Origin: Sipunculus nudus
Taxonomy: Eukaryota; Annelida; Sipuncula; Golfingiida; Sipunculidae
DNA length: 64,000 bases
Assembly (NCBI GenBank): GCA_026874595.1
Contig: CM049310.1
Span: 35,403,558-35,467,557 of the forward strand
Direction: 5' to 3'
The notes beneath the pieces are model-generated. The model was not told the DNA's origin. It saw only the letters and a list, made by a program, of their open reading frames with translations, and made no database searches. The position numbers and the translations under genes were made by a program. Positions 13,424-25,740 of this stretch are shown here, one piece after another; position 1 is the stretch's first letter, and the number at the start of each line of letters is the position of its first letter.

Positions 13424-13538
13424 CTTTCGCCGCGAAGGCCAATGGCAGTTGTCTGGGTTGACTGGATGGAGCAAGAAAAGTCAACAGCTGCAGGAACAAT
13501 ATATCAAAGAATGACGTTCCGGTGGTCGGGCTTGCCAT
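13424..13538 (-). CDS. candidate first coding exon of a secreted or membrane protein
   Basis: On the minus strand an ATG at 13538 opens a 38-codon frame ending at a good donor (AAG|GTAAGG, exon end at 13424). The peptide starts MASPTTGTSFF and continues with a hydrophobic stretch (ILFLQLLTFLAP) followed by SSQPRQ, which resembles a signal peptide and cleavage region. Upstream on the same strand is a TATA-like GTATATATGG (plus coordinates about 13645-13654), roughly 110 nt before the ATG, and a possible acceptor, TTGACAG, just before it. I could not find a convincing next exon at lower coordinates, and the mature protein is unknown. It may be the 5' end of a gene with a long first intron, or a chance frame. 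Confidence 0.35.
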
Positions 13539-13559
13539 GATTGTGGTCTCGCTGTCAAG

Positions 13560-14904
13560 AATAAATTCCTTCGATTGTAAGTTAATAGCACCTTAAGTTA
13601 TTATCAGATTACTTTCAATTTCGACACGCAACGTAGATACCATCCATATATACCCGTTTTCTAGCTATAAACAAAGTCCTTCGCTTTTATTGTGCGCCTC
13701 TTTGTATATTCACCACTTTATTGATGGAGGCCTTGTTTCTTCGGTCAGGTTGATTCTGTCTTTGGCATTACGCAAATGATTTTCCAACATATGTTTTATT
13801 ATCCAAGGTTCATACACCGTCACTGCTCATCTCAGTCTGCGCTTATCAGCAATATCGCCTTACATTTAAAGTTTTTTTTATATAACATTGGACCTGCCGT
13901 GTGATTACTAAATACTTGCGTCTTTTTGTTGCTAGCTTTTTCAATGGCTTTGAATATTGGTAACCAGGGTATTTCAATTACAGTGTTTCCACAGCGTCGT
14001 CGCCACGTGGTCCTTTCTAATATGACGCTAATTTGGCTTGCATGTTATAAGCATAGATGAATGCTGCCAGTGCGGCAGAATTCCCAATAAACAACAGCGC
14101 TGCCTGCGGTTAATCCAGTTTTGTTCAACTTCTTCTCAGACGTCTCTGTGACCAGAATCTCAGAAACCAATTGATCTCCACTGACTTATATCATTTATCA
14201 AGCTGAAGAGCTGTAAGCATCCAATGGTGCTGAATCCGGGATCCTTCAGGCATCATTTAGTGCAGAACAATATGACCAAATGCACGTTATTTGATATATC
14301 TTCCTGTATTAAAAGAACAAGATCTAATGTTGATACAATGATGGTCTGTTTGGAAAATACACATTAATTTCTGAAAAAAATAATTAATTTTGCAAAAATT
14401 GCACGTTTCCACACACCATTTCAAGAAAAAGCAGATGACAGCCCCGCTGATTACACAAACCAGATTAATTTTTGCAACGTCAGCAGATTTTCACATTCTT
14501 TTCGAGAAGTACAGATAATACAACCTCACTGCTTACAGTCACACATCAGATATATTTTTTTTGCAAAATCAGCAGGTTTTCACATTTTCCCCTTGATTAC
14601 CTATTACATTGCCTGGCTGCTCGCAGTTCACCACTTCAGCCACTCACATTTCCTCCAATGCTAGAGCAGACAGACTCGCGGCCTCCAAAGATTCTATGCA
14701 CGTCGGGCCTTGGGCATATCCCATTCTACAGCGTACCGGGAAAAAAACCTTGTGCTGCTGTAGCGATCCGGCCGTCTGAAAATCGAGTTAGTTCTGATTT
14801 ATTACATGCATTAACATACCACCGTTCATATAGCTCCTGATTTCCAATGAGTTTAACATGGAGATAAGACCCCAGGATTCAATGGCAAGCCCCGTAATAT
14901 AATA
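13560..14904. other. no gene recognised
   Basis: Besides the TATA-like motif near 13650 noted with the neighbouring minus-strand exon, I see no supported feature. A proline-rich open frame near 14472-14840 lacks any recognisable domain. Confidence 0.35.
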
Positions 14905-15030
14905 ATACACCAGCCAAAGGTTTTTATTATGAACGCTCTGTTATATAATGCCGTACCGGCCAAAGGGTTTTATTATGTATGCCCTGTTATATAATACCAT
15001 ACCGGCCAAAGGGTTTTGTTGTATATGTCC
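14905..15030. repeat. 46-bp tandem repeat, about 2.7 copies
   Basis: The phrase GCCAAAGG(G)TTTT recurs at 14913, 14959 and 15005, exactly 46 bp apart, with CTGTTATATAAT between. A poly-G run follows at about 15180-15194. Confidence 0.8.
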
Positions 15031-17275
15031 TCTGTATAAGCCTGCCTTTATCTTTTTATTGAATGCTTTATAGCAGCTAGTCTGACTCGACTATAAATCC
15101 ATAAATATAAAATATACATGCATTAAAAATCATAAAATAGATAAATGATGAATATATATACATATGCATAAAACCTTGGGTGGGGGGGGGGGGGCATGTT
15201 TAAAATGCACGCAAGCATGTATTAAAATATTGGTATCAAACTAATACTAATTATCTGCGTGATGGAGTTCATAGTGTACTCTTGTTCAAATTCTCGATTG
15301 CTATCGATATCAGACATCATTACCATAATTATAGGGCAGGGCCGCTTCCCCTTAATACCCATTTAAATTTACTAAATTATAGGACAAATCTGAGTCGCTA
15401 TCAACATATACTTTAAATATATTTTAAGTATGAGGTTTCTTTTGAAACAGACGTATCATTAACAGCGACAAGTTTGCTTGATGTACGAGAGCATTGGAAT
15501 ATAGTTCGATCTGCCTGTAAAATATGTAGAGCCAAACAAATGACTTTGGCACATGCTGTGCACGTGCGTGACCGCAAGGCATAATCATTTTGTAATTCAA
15601 GCGCAGTCACTTATTACTCACCTGTACAAACAAAAGGATGTAATGAAATATTACACTTTCGTAAAGTCCAAACTGAACACGGGTGCCTTATCGACTCATT
15701 GATCGCTTGAGGTCTTCCTTTGTTTGTTTTTGTTTTGTTTTTATAATTTTAGCACCTCGACAATTCAGTCACTTGGTACTGAATGTACGGTTGACATTTA
15801 AACTTTAGCACCGTGCTACATAAAGGAGAACCATGTTTTCAAAATCATTCTCTGTAACCTTCAGAATATACAAATTATATATTTTTTAATTAGCTCTATA
15901 CAGTGTCTTTAATATCTGTGAGTGAATTTAAGAGTCAACAGGGAGTAGATTCAATCCTATGGATCTAATATGATGTACTTGTATTTTCTAAAATCTATCT
16001 AACAATCGGGTTTCAAGTTTATATAATCTAACTATTCTCAACTTTTAGTGAACGTATCAGGTACTTTAGAGTAACACCGACACCATATCTTACGTAGAAA
16101 TAATCCTGTAAATAATCGGTGAAAATATAGTTTGTCACAATATGTTTACCACTTTGTTGTGAGGGACTTTAATTCTCAACTTGGTACCCTAAACATAATT
16201 TTATAAAACATCGTAAATTAAAAGACGTTTCCAAGGGTCGTCATATTGGCGTATAGAATATGGTTATAAGACTAATAATTCTTAATAAACTTGTCAAGCT
16301 TTGACTGCAGACCGTTTGATAAGAAAAGAGAGCTGACAGAAAATCAAACAGATAATGTAAAATGTTTGGCCACAGTGGTTGAAGAAACAGGGGCGCAGTT
16401 CAGAACCTAGCCTGTGACCTCTAACCTCTGGTTGCACCGCCCCATTTTCTATAGCTTAATATGCAATCACAGATATTGATGTTAAATATTCTGAACAGCG
16501 TTTAGCTAAATATATCTATAGTTGGCTATATACGAAATAAAAATATAATAGAAACAGACTCTGAGACGTCAAAAGATCCACAAATGGATTCTGCTTCGGG
16601 CCTACAGAAATAAAACCGGAAGGAAAGCGCATTAAAGACAAGCGCCAATCCCTAGGGTGTTTAATGCAATTGGGTCAAGATGGTTAACGCATATGACGTC
16701 ATACTGACGGCAGAATAGTTTATTCATCCTCAAAAGGTCTTGCCATCATGGCCTAATACAATAGTATTGTGGAGATAATGAGTTCATTATCGGGCATTAT
16801 CTGTTACTTACTTTTCTAGGAGCCGAACATGACCGTACGTATTATATTTGCTAAAGTTACCGGGCCCGGGTCTCCTAGGCAAAATGGAGATATTGAACCA
16901 TGACTTCAGAGATACGATGTGATGTCTTTATCAAAAGTTATGTGTAAGAATTAGTTTATTTTCTGTTTCAATGAATGCCTGGAAATCAATATGACTGTAT
17001 AAGCTAGAATAATTATTTTACTCAATCTGCTATAAATTTTCAATAATATGTGTGTTAAGTTTTCCATAACTATATATCAAAGTTAATAACTTAATCAAGT
17101 AATCACAGTTGAAAAAAGGGAAAAAGTTACCTAAACATTTCTCAAGACAATTGCGAACAAGTGGGCATACATAATTGACGATAAAGATTTTCAGCATTTA
17201 CAAAAGTACATTTTGTTGACATTGTTGACGTTAGATTCCTAGAGCTAAATGAATTAAGGTATGCATATCTGTGTT

Positions 17276-17276
<1 letters not shown>
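15031..17276. other. no gene recognised
   Basis: AT-rich sequence with no exon, RNA gene or repeat boundary that I can support. Confidence 0.4.

Positions 17277-17308
<32 letters not shown>
17277..17308. repeat. (GA)n microsatellite
   Basis: A pure GA tract of about 32 bp. Confidence 0.95.
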
Positions 17309-17311
<3 letters not shown>

Positions 17312-17457
17312 TTTTTAGAACAAATCTACAGTACCTACAGAAACCTACGAATTTTATTGCACCAATTGCTGGTTGCATAGTTCAACACAATGAAAGGGCC
17401 CCGATAAACCGCATGTTAGGTATACTCATTTTATATACAGTAAACACTACATGCCAG

Positions 17458-17750
17458 GATAATGAATATGCATGAATTAAGATTAGTCACGAAGGGTCGT
17501 TGAAATGTCCAGGAGAAGTATAACTAATGAATATGTATAGTGGGCGACGAGTCACAGGGCGTCACTTAATTGCTGAGAGGAAGGGTAATTGATGAATATG
17601 AATGATATGAAATAAGATATAAAGTGTCGATCAGCTGTCATGGGAGAAAGGTAATTGATAAATATGGATGACATAAAATAAGTTTCAGGTGTTATTTCAA
17701 CGTCTCAGGAGGAAGGTAATTGATAAAAATGCATAAAGTAAATTAGGTTG
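17458..17750. repeat. diverged tandem repeat of about 65 bp, 4-5 copies
   Basis: The phrase GGTAATTGATRAATATG recurs at about 17584, 17649 and 17713, with more diverged copies near 17520 and 17460. GAGGAAGG-type words precede the better copies. Confidence 0.65.
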
Positions 17751-17934
17751 CCGTGTAATCAGCTTTAGAAACGCTACAAAACGAGAATTCATAAAGATCA
17801 AATGTCGAAGGTCATCGCTCCTTAGAAAGGGGAGGGGGAGGCGGATTGAAAAGGAACGATTACTTGATAACTTGAATGGCTTTGTTTTTGCAGCGCAAAA
17901 CGGATATATATCCCACCTATGGGCCATCACAAAA

Positions 17935-18555
17935 CATTAGGTTAAAAATATACACTTCCAATTTTCGAACTCCTCCGAGATTTTGGCAGATATATCTGTT
18001 TGAAGAAAATTTGAAGAAAAAAAGATTCAGTACTCCCAAAGTTATGGGGATCACAATAATTATAGAATTGCGCAGATATGACCTTGAAGATCAAGGTCAT
18101 CAGTACCCATACTATTCCGAAAACTCAGGGGAAACAACTTGTTCGTATAATTTGATGGGAAAAACCACAATACTTCAAAAGTTGTGTTCACAAGACAACT
18201 ATAATTCGGATATTTTTACTTTGAAGAGCCTGGTCGAGGTCACCGGTTTTCGAAATACCAAATTTGAGGATAAAATGTGAAATACTTCCACAATTATGGG
18301 GTGCCAAAAAATTTACATTTCGGCGAATTTGACCTTTAAGTGGAAGGTCATCAATTTTCGAATGCTTAGGAGTTTTTTTTAAGAAACATTTTATTTTTCA
18401 AATTTCCAGAAAAAAATATGCAGCCCTATCCTACATACGACGACGACGAAGACGACTGACGACGACAGAAGACATGGACAACGACAGGCGATGGCACTGA
18501 AAACAACATGTCTCCCCGGGAGGAAGGGGGGGGGGGGGGGGAGGGGGAGACATAA
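17935..18555 (+). repeat. dispersed repeat made of diverged internal units, ending in a GGGAGACA inverted motif
   Basis: Three diverged internal units share themes such as AATTTTCGAA, ACTYCCAAAGTTATGGGG, and an AAGGTCA segment next to an AATTTCGG segment. The 3' part has a GAC-rich stretch (gacgacgacgaagacgac) and closes with TGTCTCCCC, a poly-G run at about 18525-18541, then GGGGAGACA, an inverted pair. The layout suggests a non-coding mobile repeat. I cannot name the family. Confidence 0.45.
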
Positions 18556-19264
18556 ATATGCATACTTAAAAGTGACGTAGTCTTTTAAGCTCAGGAGACT
18601 TTCAATAATGCTGAGCTATTGCGAAGGGCCATTGTACGTGGTTCTCTCATCACACTGTCGCCAGTAAGTTAGCAGATAACAAAACATAACCGTTGGACCT
18701 AGAAACATAATACTTTTAAGCAAGAGATGTTCTTGGATACCAGAAATTAGGCCACTGCGACCTCTTTTGTTCGCGATGATGGGCTTGTTTTCACAGTACA
18801 GAAATAATCCTCTAGTTAGCCAAATTAGATACAAAGGCTCTAGTATCTCACAATTTTTTAGCATGGATCATCATGAACCTTGCTTTGCATAATGATCAAA
18901 ACCTTTCACGTTTTATCACAATCTGAAGACTTTAGGAACTTTGTTTTACAATTTTCCCCATATGTTTGAGATCGTTAGATGACAGCAATCGTGTCAGTTT
19001 CTCAGCTTTGTTTTCATTTAGTGTCCGAAACCAGGTATGTCCATTAATCATAACTAGGATTGTCATTGGCTGGAGGTTATTGTTGGACTGTCCGTTTCTA
19101 AACTGTAGTTTCATTTAGTACTATAAAGCCTGGTGTGCTGATTGATCATAAATTGTATCACCGATTGCGTCTAAATGCGTCCACAAGCTTACCCACTGTC
19201 AATACGTCCATAATTCCATTCCGGATTGGTGACACATTTTAAGCGAACTTTTCATCCTTAACCT
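18556..19264. other. no gene recognised
   Basis: No supported feature. Short open frames on both strands lack domains and splice context. Confidence 0.4.
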
Positions 19265-19646
19265 CCAAACTGTCACAACTGATATGGGAGCATCCATTTG
19301 ATTTTGAGGTCAGAAGGTCAAGGTCATGGGGCCTTTGAAACATTGTAAGCCAAAAGTTTCACCCCATACCTCCCCTTTTTTATATCTAAAGGTAAGAGGT
19401 AGATGTGGAGGTTTATGGTCTGATATCACCGATGATGTCAGTCTCATCGGACTATACACTTTGTCTTCCTGGTCTTTCGGCCTTTTCATTATTGTAGCTT
19501 TAATCGGGAGCATACAACCCAAGCAGCCATATCAGGCGCAAGAATATTATTCGTTCTATATTTGCTTGCTGCCATTGACCATTACCCATTTTCTCCTGCT
19601 TCCAGAGAGCGCACCCTTGTGGTAAAGACTTTGGCTAGTTTTCTTA
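19265..19646 (-). repeat. second copy of the SINE-like repeat, interrupted by a Harbinger insertion
   Basis: The segment from about 19400 matches the copy at 3720-3965: both contain gatgtcagt, ttcctggtctttYgg, agcagccatatcagg and agagcgcacccttgtggtaa. The match stops at the TTA at 19644-19646, where the outer Harbinger element begins. In the uninterrupted copy the equivalent TTA (3951-3953) is followed directly by GC, as it is beyond the insertion at 23350. Confidence 0.6.
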
Positions 19647-20233
19647 CACCCCCGTCACACGAGAAGGCGATCTCGCTGCGATCACCGAATTGGGGCAGAT
19701 CGCCGTAGAGCGCAGCCAGAGTGGCCTTAAGTTTTCATGAGCTTCGTAGGAGCGAGATAGTGTCGCCTTGGGTCGTCATATGGTCACCATGAACGCCATG
19801 AGTGGCGATCAGTTTTGAACATGGACATGGATTAAAAGCGCAATCAGATCGGAATTCGATCGCCATCAGTGTCCAAGCAGCGCAGTACCAGCTTCCTGAC
19901 AGCGCAGGTCGATCGCCAGTAAACATGGTAGCATCGGCCTTCCCGTTCCACGGCGCTGGCTCAGCACACTTACCCCGCCGCTGCCGAGAACACGGTGACC
20001 CTAGTGAGCTCTTTACACGCTTCGCACGGTGCTGCCGCTGCGCTTATGACGTCAGAGCTGCGCTCTCTCTGCGCCCAGTTCGATTCGACGTGTGCTGGCA
20101 TTTGCGCTCTGACGAAGCTCGCGGCGCCAGCACACGTCGTGTCAGCGGGGCGAGAGCGGCATGGCAGTCATACTTTGGGGGTTTTTCCGATGTTCAGGAT
20201 CTACTAGGTCGCCGTGGTCGCCGTAGGGTCTTA

Positions 20234-23200
20234 AACCGCTTTCACACATACACGTTCTAGCCACTACGATCACCACGTTCTCGGGAAACGCGGTGATCGC
20301 GGTGTTGAACGTACAATAGTCTCCAGAGGTCGTCGTCAGGTCGCAATGATCGTCAACCCTCTACGACAAAGTTTTCCTGTAAAACTTGAGCGCGGTCGAT
20401 CGCGGCAAACGTGTCGAAACGTACTTCAGAACGTATGAAACGTACAAAAAACGTAGTGGACGTACAAAGGACGTACGAAGGACGAACATAGAACGCGATT
20501 GGTCGCCACCATTTCTTGACTGCGCTCTCAGCGTCTATTGTACGTCCATACTACGTTCATTGTGCGCTCTTACTACGTCCTCAGCGCGTCCTCTACGTTT
20601 TCAATACGCTCTCTTTACGCCCAGGAAGTCCCAAGTAGGTTCTCTTCAGGTTCTCTTTACGTCCAGGAAGTCCCAAGTAGGTTCTCTTCACGTTCTGTGT
20701 ACTTTCTTGCCGTCTGTTGTACGTTTTCAGCAAGTTCCTACTACGTCTTCTCGACGTAATGTTGTACTTAAATAAATAGTTGTAATAAAAGTAAATTCCA
20801 AATATAGAAACGTAACAAAATAATTCATTAACTTGGTCCCAAATCCTTATTCCACAATACCCAGAAATTTTATAATTTATTGTAGTTTAGAACAAAATAA
20901 TATATATTTATATAAATATACTATTTTCATTCTTTCTTTTTTTCAGCTGGTTACATCACTCTTCATTAGTGTGACAGTTGCCAGGTATAGGAAAGACCCT
21001 CTAATTAAAAAAAAACATAAAGGATATAAACATAACATGGGGAACATGAATAACTAAGATTAATTGGCATGTGTTTATTAAATAACTGTGAGCAATTACA
21101 TTTTCGCATTTTATGCTCTCTGCTTCCGATTATTATTTCATTTTTACCAATAAGATATTCTAATCCTGTACCAACTGTTGAACTATATTACTAAATTTGT
21201 AATTTTTATATTTAATATTTACCTCTTCTGACTACATTTTAGACTATGGGACAAGGGATATATTTAAGGAATAATTTCTATTGAAAAGGCAGATGCACAA
21301 TTAACTTTTAATTATGATGTATCACAAAATTATTTACATTTTACACAACTTCCAATATTAGCATATTTTACAAAACCACAGTTCAAACAGCAACAATTAT
21401 TATTGTTTAGTGTCTCTTGTTATGAACTGAAATTTAGCTTTAAAAAAAATTTCGTTCTGGGAAACACTTGCAGCCATGGAACAGCTCCTACAGGGTGCGA
21501 GTAATACCTTAATAAATAGGTTACATTCCAGGTGGACGACTTCGGGTTGGACGGCATTCTGAATGGACGACAATATAACTTAATTTGTAATAACGAGTTA
21601 AAAGTGGGTGTAATTGATACAGCGATAGTTTGATACATAACCCATATCCTAACCCTAACACTAAAACCTTACCCTAAAAACCTAAAACCAAAACCTAATC
21701 CTAACCTAAAACCAAGTCGTCCATCCCGAAGTCGTCCAGTTGGAATGACACCAATAAATAATCCCTCACATGTTTTGCTACATTTGTTGCTCTATTGCCA
21801 CGGCCTGGTTGAAAATTCCCATTTAAGGTTTGTCCCTGATGCCAGGAACCAAGTATCCTCTGTAGGTCCTGGATGCGTAAGAAAGCATTTTGCATAGCGA
21901 GATAGCGTCTCCGCATAATATTTTGCAGGCAAACACAAGCCATAGTTACACTTTCCAATTTCTTTGGAGACAGTTTCAGTATAGTCAACAAACAGGCAAA
22001 TCGCTGCACTAATATTCCAAAGGCGTTCTCAATCACTCTCCTGGCTCTAGTAAGCCTGTAGTTAAATATCCGGTCTTCATCTGTGAGATTTCGTCGACTG
22101 TAGGGCTTCAAAAGCCAGGTCCTCAAGGGGAAAGCATCATCTCCGATAATAAAAGAGGTTAGATCCTCATTATCTCCTGGTAGTGGTGTGGGTGGAGTGA
22201 AAACAAAAGTACCATCCTCTATTGTAGTCTTGAGTTCGCAGGTCCCGAATATCTAAGTGTCTTTACATGATCCATTAGCACCGACATTCATGCAAATGAA
22301 TCAGTAGTCCGCATCAACAAGGGCAATCAAAACAATGGAACTGACGCCCTTATAGTTGTAATATGTTGATCCGCCTCTCGAAGGTCACCAGATTGCGATA
22401 TGTTTGCGGTTTATAGTTCCAAGGCAGTGGTGAAAATTCCATCTTCTGGAGAAAAGTCCAGAAATGTCTAGCCAACCCTGGTTGGTGGTATAGGTATGGC
22501 AAGGAATTCATCAGCATATTCCGAAATAATTGCTTCACACACCTCCGGTGTGAACAGAGCAAGAGTGTTGTGCGCCACTTGGAAGTTGTACATCAGAGAC
22601 TTGTATGTGCAGCCAGTAGCCAAGAACCTGACGGTGCAGGCAAGCTTCAAGCTTTGTGGCAGTGCTGGCATGGTCAGCCATCTCCAGTTCAATCATCAGC
22701 TGCTCCTACTGGCCGAAGAGTATTATGGTTTGCAGCCAAGGCCTCACCCAACTACTCGCGTCGTTTACCCTCGTTTTTCATCTCCTCCGTTAAAACATGC
22801 AAGACGAGGTCTTCTGCAGCAATCGAATCAGTCAGAATGGTAACATATATTGCCACAAACCTGTGTCTTATATTGCCACATATATTGCCAAAAATCTGAA
22901 GTCAGAATGGAAAATGAGAGCTACTCAAAACACCCTGGGTTTATATATACCCGCTACTCGAGTCGTACAAAAGACGCAGAAAAAACGTATTGAGCGTCCT
23001 ACGATCGCGAAACACGTAGTACACTCGTAAATCAATCGTAAGATTGACGTGATACAACGTAAAATGATCGCAGTAAGCGTATTAAAAACGTAAGAATATC
23101 GTACAAGGGGCGTTGTGGACGTACTAAAAGCGCACGGGGAACGCACCTTTATGTTCGCGATCCAGTCGTAAGTCGAACGTACTGGACGTAATGAAAACGT

Positions 23201-23327
23201 ACAATGGACCAACAATGAGCGTACGTCGGCGGAGACCATTTCCAACCTCCAGGACCACGCATATTCTCCGAGAACGTGGCGAAAAGCGACCAGACGTACG
23301 ATGAAACGTGAATGTGTGAAAGGGGCA
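20234..23327 (-). mobile_element. inner PIF/Harbinger transposon, defective
   Basis: Imperfect 21-bp terminal inverted repeats (AACCGCTTTCACACATACACG at the left, cut here as ends AACCGCTTTCAC / TGCCCCTTTCAC) are flanked by TTA at 20231-20233 and 23328-23330. The subterminal regions 20340-20760 and 22930-23290 are full of ACGTAC/GTACGT words in opposing orientation, as expected for transposase-binding ends. The 3,094-bp interior carries a broken Harbinger transposase on the minus strand. I see no second ORF of the Myb/SANT-like DNA-binding type that autonomous members carry. Confidence 0.75.
21701..22840 (-). pseudogene. Harbinger (HARBI1-like, DDE_Tnp_4) transposase pseudogene
   Basis: Reading leftward on the minus strand, the N-terminal part shows ...ELEMADHAS near 22680 and LACTVRFLATG followed by KSLMYNFQVAHNT and PEVCEAIISEYADE near 22640-22510. 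The middle contains HHCLGTINRKHIAI near 22440-22390, where the family normally has a catalytic Asp in an IDGKH motif; here it is Asn. The C-terminal part shows PGDNEDL, then FIIGDDAFPL (second catalytic Asp kept) near 22150 and RRVIENAFGIL (third acidic residue kept) near 22020. At least one in-frame stop near 22255, several frame changes and a short internal deletion break the gene. The family normally gives a protein of about 350-400 residues that cuts and rejoins transposon ends; this copy cannot. Confidence 0.85.
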
Positions 23328-23352
23328 TTAATCTAGTGTGATCGGGCCCTTA

Positions 23353-23449
23353 GCACATCTGGGTCGCTGACTTATACTGGAAGAACCCTAATTATTTTGA
23401 AGTCACGATGTCAAAGGTCAAGGTCACAGGAACCAGTTAAGAAAAAGCA
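23353..23449. other. short spacer between Harbinger insertion and satellite
   Basis: Contains a GTCAAAGGTCAAGGTCAC motif also seen near 19310, probably more of the dispersed repeat that hosts the Harbinger insertion. Confidence 0.35.
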
Positions 23450-25740
23450 TTTCTATGTCCCACCTCGCAATATAACCTGACTCTCTCATCATAAAGACCA
23501 CCAGGCTGCGTCCTACCCTTCATTATAACCTGACACTCTCTTCATAAAGACCACCAGGCTGCGTCCTACCCTTCATTTTAACCTGACACTCTCATCATAA
23601 AGACCACCAGGCTGCGTCCTACCCTTCATTAAAACCTGACACTCATTATTAAGACCACCAGGCTACATCCCTACCTTCATTATAACCGTGACACAGGCTG
23701 CGTCCTACCCTTCAATATAACCTAGACAATCTCATTATTTAGATCACCAGGCTACGTCCCACCCTTCAATATTAGCTGACAATGTCATTATAAACACCAC
23801 AAGGCTATGTCCTACCCTTCATTATAACCTGGCACTCTCAGTTTAAAGACAACCAGGCTCCGTCCCACCCTTCATGATAACCTGACACTCTCATCATAAA
23901 GACCACCAGGCTGCGTCTTACTTTTCAATATAAACTGGACACTCTCATTATTAAGACCGGTAGGCTTCGTCCTACCCCTCAAATATAAGCTGACACTCTC
24001 ATTATAAACACCACTAGGCTATGTCCCATCTCGCAAAATAACCTGACACTCTCATCATAAAGACCACCAAGCTGCGTCCCATCTTTCATTATAACCTGAC
24101 ACTCTCATCATAAAGACCACCAGGCTGCGTCCTACCCTTCATTATAACCTGACACTCTCATCATAAAGACCACCAGGCTGCGTCCTACCCTTCATTATAA
24201 CCTGACACTCTCATCATAAAGACCACCAGGCTTCGTCCCACCCTTCATTATAACCTGACACTCTCATCATAAAAACCGCTAGGCTGCGTCCTACCCTTCA
24301 TTATAACCTGATACTCTCATCATAAAGACCACCAGGCTGCCTCCTACCCTTATTTTTAACCTGACACTCTCATCATAAAGACCACCAGGCTGCCTCCTAC
24401 CCTTCAATATAAACTAGGCACTCTCATTATTAAGACCAGCAGGCTTCGTCCTACCCTCCAATATAAGCTGACACTGTCATTATAAACACCACTAGGCTAT
24501 GTCCCACCTCGAAATATAACCCGACACTCTCATCATAAAGACCACCAGGCTGCGTCCCACCCTTCATTATAACCTAACACTCTCATCATAAAGACCACCA
24601 GGCTGCGTCCCACCCTTCAATATAACCTAACACTCTCATCATAAAGACCACCAGGCTGCGTCCTACCTTCATTATAACCTGACACTCTCATCATTAAGAC
24701 CACCAGGCTGCGTCCCACCCTTCATTATAACCTAACACTCTCATCATAAAGACCGCTAGGCTGCGTCCTACCCTTCATTATAACCTGATACTCTCATCAT
24801 AAAGACCACCAGGCTGCCTCCTACCCTTCAATATAAACTGGACACTCTCATTATTAAGACCAGCAGGCTTCGTCCTACCCTCCAATATAAGCTGACACTG
24901 TCATTATAAACACCACTAGGCTATGTCCCACCTCGCAATATAACCCGACACTCTCATCATAAAGACCACCAGGCTGCGTCCAACCCTTCATTATAACCTA
25001 ACACTCTCATCATAAAGACCACCAGGCTGCGTCCTACCTTCATTATAACCTGACACTCACATCATAAAGACCACCAGGCTGCGTCCTACCCTTCATTATA
25101 ACCTGACACTCTCATTTTAAAGACAACCAGGTATTGTCCTACCCTTCATTTTAACCTGACACTTTCATTACAAAGACCACCAATCTGCGTCCGCAACCTT
25201 CATTAAAACCTGACACTCTCATTATAAAGACCACCAGGTAGTGTCCTAACCTTTATTATAACCTGGACACTTTCATTATTAAGACCACCAGTCTACGTCC
25301 CACCCTTCATTAAAACCTGACACTCATTATTAAGTCCACCAGGCTACGTCTCTACCTTCATTATAACCTTGACACAGGATGCATCCTACCCTTCAATAAA
25401 ACCTGGACACTCTCATTATTAAAACCACCAGGCTACGTCCCACCCTTCAATATAAGCTGACACTGTCATTATAAACACCACTAGGCTATGTCCAACCCTT
25501 CAATATAACCTGACACTCTTATTTTAAAGACCACTAGGCTACGTCCCACTCTTCATTATAACCTACATTCATTATAAAGACCACCAGACTACGTCCTACC
25601 CTTCATTATAACCTGACAGTCTTATTATTAAGGACCACCAGGTTGCGTCCCATCCTCTTTGTTACCTGACACGGTAATACGTCCTACCTATCAAAACAAC
25701 CTGAACAGACTCATTATATATTCATTACAACCTGAAACTC
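23450..25740. repeat. 53-bp satellite array with higher-order structure
   Basis: About 43 copies of a 53-bp unit lie head to tail. Core phrases of the common type are CCTGACACTCTCATCATAAA, GACCACCAGGCTGCGTCC and TACCCTTCATTATAA. Variant monomers (TTAAGACCAGCAGGCTTCGTC, then AGCTGACACTGTCATTATAA, CACCACTAGGCTATGTCCCA, ACCTCGCAATATAACC) recur together near 23935, 24410 and 24835, about 425-475 bp apart, giving a higher-order repeat of 8-9 monomers. Divergence rises toward both ends. Confidence 0.95.

Larger units (their letters stand above)
19647..23349. mobile_element. outer Harbinger-like element (nested host)
   Basis: The left end CACCCCCGTCACACGAG and the reverse-complemented right end GGGCCCGATCACACTAG form imperfect terminal inverted repeats. 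They are flanked by TTA on both sides (19644-19646 and 23350-23352), the 3-bp target duplication typical of PIF/Harbinger. Most of its own sequence lies at 19647-20230, rich in GATCGC words. Only 19-22 bp of it remains on the right because a second element inserted next to that end. No transposase of its own is visible. Confidence 0.6.

Noticed and set aside
23450-25740. Regular repeats considered as a CRISPR array
   Set aside because: The units are contiguous 53-mers with graded divergence and no unique spacers, and the context is a eukaryotic genome. It is a satellite.
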